Below are positions 1 through 5,467 of a DNA stretch of 9,387 bases, piece after piece. The notes beneath the pieces were generated by a model that saw only the letters and a program-made list of their open reading frames with translations, had not been told where the DNA came from and ran no database searches. A program made the translations under genes and the position numbers. Every line of letters begins with the position of its first letter. The stretch's first letter is position 1. This stretch comes from an archaeon. Lineage in GTDB: Archaea > Methanobacteriota > Methanobacteria > Methanobacteriales > Methanobacteriaceae. The stretch spans positions 1 to 9,387 of the forward strand of contig JAKSUE010000036.1 in assembly GCA_024409165.1 (NCBI GenBank), read 5' to 3'.

Positions 1-1
1 A

Positions 2-139
2 TGTTCATCTAAAGGTACTTTATTAGCAGTAGCTCATGGTTTAATTAATTTATTATTTCCTTTTAAATGGATTCATGTTTTTGTTCCTATATTACCTGAA
101 AAATTAAAAGTTTTTATAGATTATAAAGGATTGAAATAA
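2..139 (+). CDS. C-terminal fragment of a DENN-domain-like protein (partial, open at left edge)
   Basis: This is the only open + frame here; the other two + frames hit stops early. It gives 45 residues and then TAA, whose last base is the first base of the next ATG. Residues 17-33 read LLFPFKWIHVFVPILPE, which fits the conserved core of the central DENN domain of eukaryotic Rab exchange factors (pattern Leu-x-P-F-x-W-x-H-V-[FY]-[IV]-P-[IV]-L-P). The preceding SSKGTLLAVAHGL also suits the strand and helix before that core. The resemblance continues to about residue 40 (KLKVFID). There DENN proteins usually continue with a Pro-rich segment, but this frame goes to YKGLK and stops. DENN proteins are not expected in methanogens, so either a chimeric join near base 120 or a transferred, truncated gene is possible. 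Homology is judged from memory of the family. Confidence 0.5.
   Translation, partial: CSSKGTLLAVAHGLINLLFPFKWIHVFVPILPEKLKVFIDYKGLK
125..130 (+). promoter_or_regulatory. Shine-Dalgarno site for the RaSEA gene
   Basis: AAAGGA lies 8 nt before the ATG at 139, inside the end of the preceding frame. With the TAATG stop/start overlap, it would allow translation of the downstream gene to be coupled to the upstream one, if the upstream frame is real. Confidence 0.45.
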
Positions 140-1227
140 TGGAAATAAGAGATTTAACCAAAGAAATAAGAGATAGATCAATTGAAAATTCTAAAGTAAA
201 AGAATTAGATAGATTAGCTACAAGTTGGTATCAAGAAGACCTTTTATACTCTGGAAAAGGAAAAACAATATTCTTAATCTTACCAACCCCTGGATGTACA
301 TGGGCTCTTGGACCAAGTGGTGGATGTACAATGTGTAGTTATATCTCAGATTGCTATCTTAAACCAATTGAAAATGACAAAATTATTGAATTATTCGGAA
401 GAGAATTTAATAAACATGATTTCAAAACAGACTTCAAAAACGGAGATAAAATAGCTATTAAATTATTTGCTTCAGGTAGTTTTTTAAATCCAAAAGAAGT
501 TCCTAAAGAAGCACGTGACTATGTATTAAATAAATTAGCTAACTGTGATGAAATCAGTGAAATTGTTGTAGAATCCAGACCAGAATTTGTTAACAGAGAA
601 GTTTTAGATGAAATCTTTGAAATAATTGGAGATAAATTATTCGAAATAAGTATTGGTCTTGAAACATCAAACGAAGAAACCAGATTAAATAAAATAAATA
701 AAGGATTTAATAATAAAAGTTTTGAAAAAGCAATTGATATAATTAAAGAAGCTAAAAAAGATTATAATGTTAAATCTAAAGGTTATATCTTTGTTAAACC
801 TATTTTATTATCTGAAAAAGAAGCTATTGACGAAGCAATTGAAACTGCAAATTACTGTGAAAAAATAGGAGTTGACAGAGTCTCATGTTGTCCTGCAACA
901 ATCCACAAAGGAACATTAATCGAAAGATTATGGAGAAGAGGATCTTATCAACCACCATGGATTTGGTCAGTAATCGAAGTAATAAACACCATAAGACAAA
1001 ATGTTGAAATCCCAGCACTTATGGACACATCAGGATTCGGTTCAAGAAGAGGACCTTACAACTGTAAAAAATGTAATAAAGAATTAAAATATATGATTAT
1101 TGAATCAAACTTTGATCAAAGCCAAATCGAATATGATTGTGATTGTAAAAAAGAATGGTTAGCTGAAGTTAAATTTAGTGAACTTACTAAATCAAAAACA
1201 GCTATTAAACATTTACCATTATACTAA
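139..1227 (+). CDS. raSEA: Archaeosine biosynthesis radical SAM protein RaSEA
   Basis: The 362-residue product is an Elp3-like radical SAM protein. In the known pathway ArcS attaches lysine to preQ0 at position 15 of archaeal tRNA, and RaSEA then cleaves the lysine adduct to leave the formamidine of archaeosine. The iron-sulfur cysteines are C53, C63 and C66 in a C-x9-C-x2-C arrangement around GPSGGCTMC, with C72 close by. ESRPEF (145-150) and GLET (173-176) are typical SAM-barrel segments of this family. The C-terminus has C309-x2-C312 and C334-x-C336, a likely small metal-binding module. The length fits the archaeal family. The ATG at 139 is preceded by AAAGGA and gives a natural N-terminus. 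ArcS is not in the window. The family call is secure; the exact role rests on family knowledge. Confidence 0.85.
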   Translation: MEIRDLTKEIRDRSIENSKVKELDRLATSWYQEDLLYSGKGKTIFLILPTPGCTWALGPSGGCTMCSYISDCYLKPIENDKIIELFGREFNKHDFKTDFKNGDKIAIKLFASGSFLNPKEVPKEARDYVLNKLANCDEISEIVVESRPEFVNREVLDEIFEIIGDKLFEISIGLETSNEETRLNKINKGFNNKSFEKAIDIIKEAKKDYNVKSKGYIFVKPILLSEKEAIDEAIETANYCEKIGVDRVSCCPATIHKGTLIERLWRRGSYQPPWIWSVIEVINTIRQNVEIPALMDTSGFGSRRGPYNCKKCNKELKYMIIESNFDQSQIEYDCDCKKEWLAEVKFSELTKSKTAIKHLPLY

Positions 1228-1317
1228 TATAATTTAATAAATATATTATATAATGATAATATAATTATATGAGAATATAAATTAAAATTATATTATAATC
1301 AATTTATACTTACTAAA

Positions 1318-1339
1318 TCGAAACTATAATATATAAAAA
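1318..1339 (+). promoter_or_regulatory. Archaeal promoter (BRE/TATA box) for the small membrane protein gene
   Basis: TATATAAAAA at 1330-1339 is a good archaeal box A, and TCGAAAC at 1318-1324 is a purine-rich candidate for the upstream TFB element. A start site about 25 nt downstream would fall near 1355-1360, giving a short leader before the GGAGGG at 1384. In DNA this AT-rich TATA-like strings are common, so position relative to the gene carries most of the weight. Confidence 0.5.
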
Positions 1340-1350
1340 CTTTAATAATT

Positions 1351-1380
1351 TATTATAATTAAAATTATTATAATTAAAAT
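1351..1380 (+). repeat. Two exact 15-bp tandem copies in the leader
   Basis: TATTATAATTAAAAT occurs at 1351-1365 and again, without a gap or mismatch, at 1366-1380. The pair covers the predicted transcription start and the leader, and ends 3 nt before the Shine-Dalgarno site. Confidence 0.85.
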
Positions 1381-1383
1381 CAT

Positions 1384-1389
1384 GGAGGG
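1384..1389 (+). promoter_or_regulatory. Shine-Dalgarno site that fixes the TTG start
   Basis: GGAGGG sits 5 nt before the TTG at 1395. It is among the strongest ribosome binding sites in the window and supports the TTG. The ATG at 1382 overlaps it and is in another frame. Confidence 0.75.
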
Positions 1390-1394
1390 AAACC

Positions 1395-1880
1395 TTGAAA
1401 AAAATAACAACAAGCATAATTGCAATAATATTAGGACTTATAATTATTGTTGGACCTGCAATTAAAATAATCCCATCTACAGAATTACTTGGATTATCAG
1501 TTTTATTACTTTCAATATTCTTATTAATTGAAGGAATCGGAGAAATCGATTATAATACTACAAAAGGACTTTTAAATGTAATACTTGGATTAATAATGCT
1601 TATTGTAAGTATTGGATTAATTTTCAATCCAGGATTATTCAGTTTCTTAACAGCACTTACTATTTATCTTGCTGGAATTTTCTTAATAATTATCGGTTTA
1701 ATTGTAATTATTGGAAATAGAGATGACAAATATAAATTCTGGAGTGGAATTCTTGGTATTGTTCTTGGAGTAATTTACATAATCCTTGGAACCTATATCA
1801 AAAACCCAATAATCTTAGGTTCTTTAATCGGAATCTGGTTATTAATTACTGGAGTTTTAAACATTTTTAATAAAAATTAA
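1395..1880 (+). CDS. Small polytopic membrane protein, DUF308/HdeD-like
   Basis: This 161-residue protein is almost wholly hydrophobic, with about six membrane segments (roughly residues 5-25, 30-48, 57-78, 80-107, 115-136 and 140-157). Two short polar loops stand out: EIDYNTTK near 50-57 and NRDDKYKFW near 108-116. The recurring pattern of helix pairs with Gly-x-x-x-Gly-like spacing resembles DUF308/HdeD-type proteins, which often consist of repeated two-helix units. It lacks transport or catalytic motifs, and no function can be assigned. It starts with TTG, set by a strong GGAGGG site, and appears monocistronic: a promoter lies upstream and a perfect hairpin downstream. The family name is a resemblance only. 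Confidence 0.7.
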   Translation: MKKITTSIIAIILGLIIIVGPAIKIIPSTELLGLSVLLLSIFLLIEGIGEIDYNTTKGLLNVILGLIMLIVSIGLIFNPGLFSFLTALTIYLAGIFLIIIGLIVIIGNRDDKYKFWSGILGIVLGVIYIILGTYIKNPIILGSLIGIWLLITGVLNIFNKN

Positions 1881-1914
1881 ATATACAATCTACTATGATT
1901 AATATAGTACACAC

Positions 1915-1943
1915 AATATAATAAGAAACACTCTTATTATATT
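1915..1943 (+). terminator. Perfect 12-bp hairpin with downstream U-rich tract
   Basis: AATATAATAAGA (1915-1926) and its exact reverse complement TCTTATTATATT (1932-1943) flank a 5-nt loop, AACAC. The T-rich stretch AATTTATTTTATTATTA follows directly. The position 35 nt after the stop of the membrane protein gene suggests transcription termination. Archaeal terminators depend mainly on the U-tract, so the hairpin may instead protect the 3' end. Confidence 0.55.
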
Positions 1944-1970
1944 AATTTATTTTATTATTATAACTAAAAA

Positions 1971-2007
1971 ATACTTAAAATACTTAAAATTTATAAAATA
2001 CTTAAAA
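1971..2007 (+). promoter_or_regulatory. Promoter of the TmcAL-like gene with three ATACTTAAAA copies
   Basis: TTTATAAAA at 1990-1998 matches the archaeal box A and would start transcription about 40 nt before the ATG at 2061. Copies of ATACTTAAAA lie at 1971-1980, 1980-1989 and 1998-2007, two before and one overlapping the end of the box. They could be regulator sites or simple AT-rich reiteration. Confidence 0.4.
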
Positions 2008-2060
2008 AACTAATTTTAAATCAATATTACTATTTTTATAAACATATTAGGAATTAAAAT

Positions 2061-3353
2061 ATGATTGGAATAAGTGCTGATTTTGATCCTGTACATAAAG
2101 GTCATGAAGAATTAATTAAACAAGGAAAAAAAATCGCAGATGAAAAAGGAATTGAACTTGCAATCTACATGAATAAAGGATACAGTGCAAACCATGCACC
2201 ATTCTTTACAAATTTTGAAGCAAGAAAAGAAATGGCTTTAGCTCTAGGAGCAGATAAAGTAATTGGAGTTGAAGGATTACACCACAGACTTGTTTTATCC
2301 TATAGTGTACCAATTCGTCTTTCAATGATGATTAAAGATGGTGTAACAGATTACATAACCGCCGCAGATATCTCACTTGATGAAGTTAAAAATTATGCAA
2401 AAAAATTCATCAACGAAGGTAATTTCTTAGGAATTCCTCAAGATTTTCCAAATCGTAATGTAATCAGATGGTATGCAATAAACAATTTTTTAGGAGAAAC
2501 TGGTGGAAAAAATCTTGAATTCCATTTAATTAATGAGGTAACTAATCCCCGTAAAATTTCAGGTCGATTCATCAGAAAATCAATTCTTGAAAATGATATG
2601 GTTATTCCAAAAGAAACTAAAAAATTACTTCCAAAAACCACAATTGAAATATTAGAAAGAGAAATCGAAGCAGGTAGAATCCCTGGAACTCGTAATTTAA
2701 AATTATTAAAACATAAAATGAATACTTACTCAAGACACAGTTTTACAAACATAGCTTATCTTAATGGAAAAGCAATTAATAAAATTGTTGAAGGTAGATT
2801 TTATAAAGATGACGAATCTATTTGGGCAAGTTTCAGACGTGCAGGTTATGGTCCTGTTATGACAAGACTTGCAGCAAGTGCCCTTGAAGAAGAAGTCACT
2901 AAAGAAGAAGTCTTAAAACTCATGAAATCCTATGAAAAACAAGGCATTATACCACCAGGACAAACAATAGCTAAAACCATTGAAAGAGCTTGGTATGTTG
3001 CAAGTGAAGTAGATAAAGGAATTTCAGCAAAAGAAGCAAATAAAAACTTCAGATTAGGCAATGAAGCAAAAACATTCCCATTAACTCTTGAAGCAGGTTT
3101 AAATCTCACTAAATTCGAAGCTAAAAAAGTAGAAGAAAACATTCCTGCAAATCTCTTCATAGATAAAGATAATAAAATATCTTGTCAAATAAAAAAAGGA
3201 AAAATAAAAATAAAAACAAATCTTAAATTACCTTCTAAAGAAGTCACATATTTAAGATATATACTTGATTCTCGTTACATTCCTGTAAGTGGAGAATTAA
3301 TTAAAAATAAAAGAGGAGATTATAGAGTAAAAATAACAATCCATGATAATTAA
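2061..3353 (+). CDS. TmcAL-like nucleotidyltransferase (HxGH family)
   Basis: The 430-residue product begins with a nucleotidyltransferase fold carrying HKGH at 12-15 (FDPVHKGHEELI), the nucleotide-binding HxGH motif. ISGRFIRKS (166-174) is the matching second motif. The layout recalls bacterial TmcAL, the tRNA(Met) cytidine acetate ligase (COG1323): an N-terminal Asp/Asn-Pro-x-His-x-Gly-His, then an Asn-Lys-Gly-containing segment (38-40) where TmcAL has its Ser-Gly-Asn loop, then RKEMALALGADKVIG (55-69), then the Ser-Gly-x-x-Ile-Arg motif. TmcAL makes ac4C at the wobble base of elongator tRNA(Met) using acetate and ATP. Residues 330-430, rich in Lys, look like a separate RNA-contacting domain. 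AGGA lies 8 nt before the ATG. Substrate is not certain; a different adenylyl- or cytidylyltransferase activity is possible. Confidence 0.65.
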   Translation: MIGISADFDPVHKGHEELIKQGKKIADEKGIELAIYMNKGYSANHAPFFTNFEARKEMALALGADKVIGVEGLHHRLVLSYSVPIRLSMMIKDGVTDYITAADISLDEVKNYAKKFINEGNFLGIPQDFPNRNVIRWYAINNFLGETGGKNLEFHLINEVTNPRKISGRFIRKSILENDMVIPKETKKLLPKTTIEILEREIEAGRIPGTRNLKLLKHKMNTYSRHSFTNIAYLNGKAINKIVEGRFYKDDESIWASFRRAGYGPVMTRLAASALEEEVTKEEVLKLMKSYEKQGIIPPGQTIAKTIERAWYVASEVDKGISAKEANKNFRLGNEAKTFPLTLEAGLNLTKFEAKKVEENIPANLFIDKDNKISCQIKKGKIKIKTNLKLPSKEVTYLRYILDSRYIPVSGELIKNKRGDYRVKITIHDN

Positions 3354-3360
3354 ATTAAAT

Positions 3361-3380
3361 AAAATTAGATAAAATTAGAT
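3361..3380. repeat. Two exact 10-bp tandem copies between convergent genes
   Basis: AAAATTAGAT is repeated at 3361-3370 and 3371-3380, just after the stop of the TmcAL-like gene. The 78-bp gap between the two convergent genes is otherwise A/T-rich in both directions and probably serves both as a terminator region. Confidence 0.7.
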
Positions 3381-3431
3381 AAAAAAATAAATAATAATCT
3401 ATTAAAAATTTATTAAATATTTATTAAAGAT

Positions 3432-4238
3432 TTAATTATCAAAATCTCTATTTTTTAAATACTTAAATTTATCTCGTGTAGCTATAGACATTAATTTCTC
3501 TTTTTTATCACTGAAAGAATCTAAAAATTCTAAAACTTCCTCTAATTCTTCATATTTACGTTTAGAAGATTTATAAGAATTATTAATTCTTGAAGTAGCT
3601 GACTCTCTAAATGGTTTATTTTCTGTTAAATCTAAAATATTCCAAAGTTCATCTTCCAAACCTAACTTTTTAGCAGATTCAAAAGTCTCAATAAGAAGTG
3701 CAGAAACTCCTTTAGTATAAGAACTTCTAAGGATTTTTAAAGCTGAAACATCACCAATATTCTCACTAATCACAACAGTATTAATCTTAGAATCAACACC
3801 ACTATCTAAATTATCCATAATAAAAGATTCAACTTTATTAGCTAATTTTCCAGATAAATAAATATTCAATTCTTTAGATTTAACTTTACCCATAATTACA
3901 GAATCTACGAAATGATCATCCCCTAAAAAATTAGCAATCTGTTTAGAAGTATCTGGAGAAATATTATTAAAATCTAAATAAACTCCATTAGTTAAAGAAC
4001 CATATCTAAGAGCTATACCTAACGCACTATGAGGACTATTAGCAGAAATCAAAATATCAGATTCTTTAGCAACCTCTTCAAAAGTAGATAGAAGTTCAAT
4101 ATAATCAATAGAATTAACAAAACCCCTAGTTTTAATTGACCGTCCTTCAACGGAAGTTAATACATCGAACCCATTTTCAAAAAAGATTTTAGATAACCTA
4201 TATGAAACTTCACCAAAACCAATAAATCCTATTTTCAT
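3432..4238 (-). CDS. NAD(P)-dependent oxidoreductase, beta-hydroxyacid dehydrogenase-like with DUF1932 C-terminus
   Basis: The 268-residue protein starts with a Rossmann fold, MKIGFIGFGEVS, holding the Gly-x-x-Gly-x-Gly dinucleotide signature at 4-9. DFNNISPDTSK (89-99) corresponds to the Asp-x-Asn-x-x-Ser-Pro segment of this superfamily. K176 in SSYTKGVSALLIE is the expected catalytic lysine of the all-helical C-terminal domain, which resembles PF09130 (DUF1932) of 6-phosphogluconate dehydrogenase relatives. The substrate is unknown. The first ATG of the frame, at 4265, would add nine residues (MYYGCSWFT) before the Rossmann strand, so the ATG at 4238 is preferred. The gene is last in the - strand series, 92 nt after the DUF89 stop, and may be transcribed from its own promoter. 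Confidence 0.8.
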   Translation of the reverse strand: MKIGFIGFGEVSYRLSKIFFENGFDVLTSVEGRSIKTRGFVNSIDYIELLSTFEEVAKESDILISANSPHSALGIALRYGSLTNGVYLDFNNISPDTSKQIANFLGDDHFVDSVIMGKVKSKELNIYLSGKLANKVESFIMDNLDSGVDSKINTVVISENIGDVSALKILRSSYTKGVSALLIETFESAKKLGLEDELWNILDLTENKPFRESATSRINNSYKSSKRKYEELEEVLEFLDSFSDKKEKLMSIATRDKFKYLKNRDFDN

Positions 4239-4295
4239 AGTAAACCAACTACACCCATAATACATTTAAAAATATTTTAATATGATTAATTTTTT

Positions 4296-4308
4296 ATTAT
4301 ATATTTTA
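4296..4308 (-). promoter_or_regulatory. Possible TATA box before the oxidoreductase gene
   Basis: On the - strand this reads TAAAATATATAAT, a fair box A. Transcription would start near 4275 and leave a leader of about 35-40 nt. The 92-nt gap, longer than others in the second - strand unit, makes a separate promoter plausible, but read-through from DUF89 is just as possible. Confidence 0.3.
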
Positions 4309-4330
4309 TTATAATATTTTAATATTTTAT

Positions 4331-5197
4331 CTAAGATAATTTATGCAAAATATGAGAACCAACATCAACACCAGAATGATTAGAAATAGCTGGACATTTT
4401 ACAGCTAAAAGAACAAAAACATCTTGACCATCTAAGTCCATTTCAGTAATTCCTTCATAATTCCCCATACCTTTTGAAATAACAAACGGAGATTTCTTAA
4501 AGTATTCTAAAAATTCATCACTAACCATTGATTCAACAATACCTACAGAATCAGTCCCAGTTGAAATAATATCCGCCACTTCATCAAGCCCTACTTCTAA
4601 GGCTTCTTCCATACAAGCATCATTTAAAATAGGTTTCTCTTTAACAGCTACAGTTACATTAACACCATAAGATTTGATTTTTTCAATAAGTAACTTATCA
4701 AATACAATCTCACCTGTATTATCTACCAAATAAAGAACATCATCATATTTATTCAAAGCATCTTCAAAAGCATCAATATCATTAATAACCAATTCTTTTT
4801 TAAGACCATCATTAATCATATCCTCCCAATCTGCATCTAAACCATAAGCTCCGAAATCAATAATATTCCCAACAATAGCTACTTTAACAAAAGTTTCTAA
4901 ACTATCATCATCTTTTAAGATTTCTTTAACTTTGGGTAAAACATTTAAAGCAATTCGATTACTTTCAATTTTCTCTGCTTTATAAGGATCATCACAGCCA
5001 GTGACTTTTTTAATATATCTTTGAATACGAGTCCCTGTTGAATTAGATTGAAGATTCTCATCAAATTCTTCTGCTAAAAAAGATAAAACATGTTGCATAA
5101 TTTTAAATTTTAAGTCTTCATCATCAGTAGCTAAATCAGCAGTATCACGAGCTTGTCTTAAATAACAAGCCCCACAAGTATAATAAACTTTTATAAT
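4331..5197 (-). CDS. DUF89 family protein (metal-dependent phosphatase-like), non-canonical start
   Basis: Read from ATT at 5197 the product has 288 residues. DUF89 (ARMT1-like) proteins are metal-dependent phosphatases proposed to remove damaged or overflow phosphometabolites. The Asp-Asn signature is LVDNTGEI (D159, N160). GNIIDFG (110-116), KGMGNYEG (242-249) and KCPAISNHSG (267-276) are other family landmarks. The first in-frame ATG, at 5098, would begin at residue 34 and lose KVYYTCGACYLRQARD (3-18), including the C8-x2-C11 pair conserved at the start of archaeal members. Upstream of 5098 the frame is open through the MoaD-like stop, but no ATG, GTG or TTG occurs in it. ATT (5197-5195) or ATA (5194-5192) is the only sensible start, unless one base is missing. 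The substrate is unknown. Confidence 0.8.
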   Translation of the reverse strand: MIKVYYTCGACYLRQARDTADLATDDEDLKFKIMQHVLSFLAEEFDENLQSNSTGTRIQRYIKKVTGCDDPYKAEKIESNRIALNVLPKVKEILKDDDSLETFVKVAIVGNIIDFGAYGLDADWEDMINDGLKKELVINDIDAFEDALNKYDDVLYLVDNTGEIVFDKLLIEKIKSYGVNVTVAVKEKPILNDACMEEALEVGLDEVADIISTGTDSVGIVESMVSDEFLEYFKKSPFVISKGMGNYEGITEMDLDGQDVFVLLAVKCPAISNHSGVDVGSHILHKLS

Positions 5198-5198
5198 T

Positions 5199-5207
5199 TC
5201 ACAACCT
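5199..5207 (-). promoter_or_regulatory. Putative Shine-Dalgarno site for the DUF89 gene
   Basis: The - strand reads AGGTTGTGA. Its AGGT (5207-5204) is 6 nt before the ATT at 5197 and 9 nt before the ATA at 5194, a normal spacing. It would be too close to the out-of-frame GTG at 5202. This favours initiation at ATT or ATA over the GTG. Confidence 0.4.
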
Positions 5208-5216
5208 ATTATTATT

Positions 5217-5240
5217 AGTGAATTAATTAGTGAATTAATT
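5217..5240. repeat. Two exact 12-bp tandem copies at the MoaD/DUF89 junction
   Basis: AGTGAATTAATT on the + strand is repeated at 5217-5228 and 5229-5240. The second copy runs into the stop codon of the MoaD-like gene. The duplication keeps the DUF89 frame and lengthens the short spacer between the two genes. Confidence 0.85.
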
Positions 5241-5439
5241 ATCCTCCAAAAATAATTTGGACGAATTGTATTTCATCACCGTCTTCAACAGAGGTCTCTT
5301 CAATAGCAACCTCACCATTCTTTTTAGCAATAATTGTTTGAGAAGATAAATTCATTTCATCTAAAACATCTTTAATAGTTAAATCATTATCAGATTCTTT
5401 ATTAAATGTTTCATTATTATAAATAACTGTAAATTTCAT
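5239..5439 (-). CDS. MoaD/ThiS-like ubiquitin-fold sulfur carrier
   Basis: This 66-residue protein has the length and pattern of a beta-grasp sulfur carrier: two N-terminal strands (MKFTVIYNNETF), a helix (TIKDVLDEMN, about 21-30), a strand (TIIAKKNGEVA), DGDEIQFVQ, and a C-terminal IIFGG. The terminal Gly-Gly is the site that an E1-like enzyme adenylates and thiocarboxylates. The gene lies 28 nt after an Ncs6/TtuA-type thiolase gene, so a role as the sulfur donor for tRNA 2-thiolation, comparable to TtuB, Urm1 or archaeal SAMP2, is likely. Protein conjugation, molybdopterin or thiamine synthesis cannot be ruled out. GGTG lies 5 nt before the ATG. The activating E1 is not in the window. Confidence 0.85.
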   Translation of the reverse strand: MKFTVIYNNETFNKESDNDLTIKDVLDEMNLSSQTIIAKKNGEVAIEETSVEDGDEIQFVQIIFGG

Positions 5440-5467
5440 AATAACACCAATAATTGATTAATAAACT

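Noticed and set aside
824..1018. Minus-strand open frame inside RaSEA
   Set aside because: It lies antisense to a well-supported gene and shows no family features.
1382..1384. ATG overlapping the GGAGGG site as start of the membrane protein
   Set aside because: It is in a different frame from the hydrophobic protein; the TTG at 1395 has correct spacing.
1891..1909. TACTAT/ATAGTA inverted repeat as a regulatory hairpin
   Set aside because: The stem has only 6 bp in very AT-rich DNA and could easily arise by chance; the neighbouring 12-bp stem is the stronger signal.
1351..2007. Short tandem repeats as a CRISPR array
   Set aside because: Units are 10-15 bp, adjacent or nearly so, without unique spacers of regular length.
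2438..3160. Two minus-strand open frames inside the TmcAL-like gene
   Set aside because: Both are antisense to a gene with clear motifs and have no ribosome binding context or recognisable domain.
4236..4265. Start of the oxidoreductase at the ATG at 4265
   Set aside because: Rossmann proteins of this type begin directly with the first strand, as from the ATG at 4238; the nine extra residues do not resemble any part of the family.
5096..5098. ATG as the start of the DUF89 gene
   Set aside because: It would drop 33 residues, including the conserved YYTCGACYLRQA segment encoded just upstream in the same frame.
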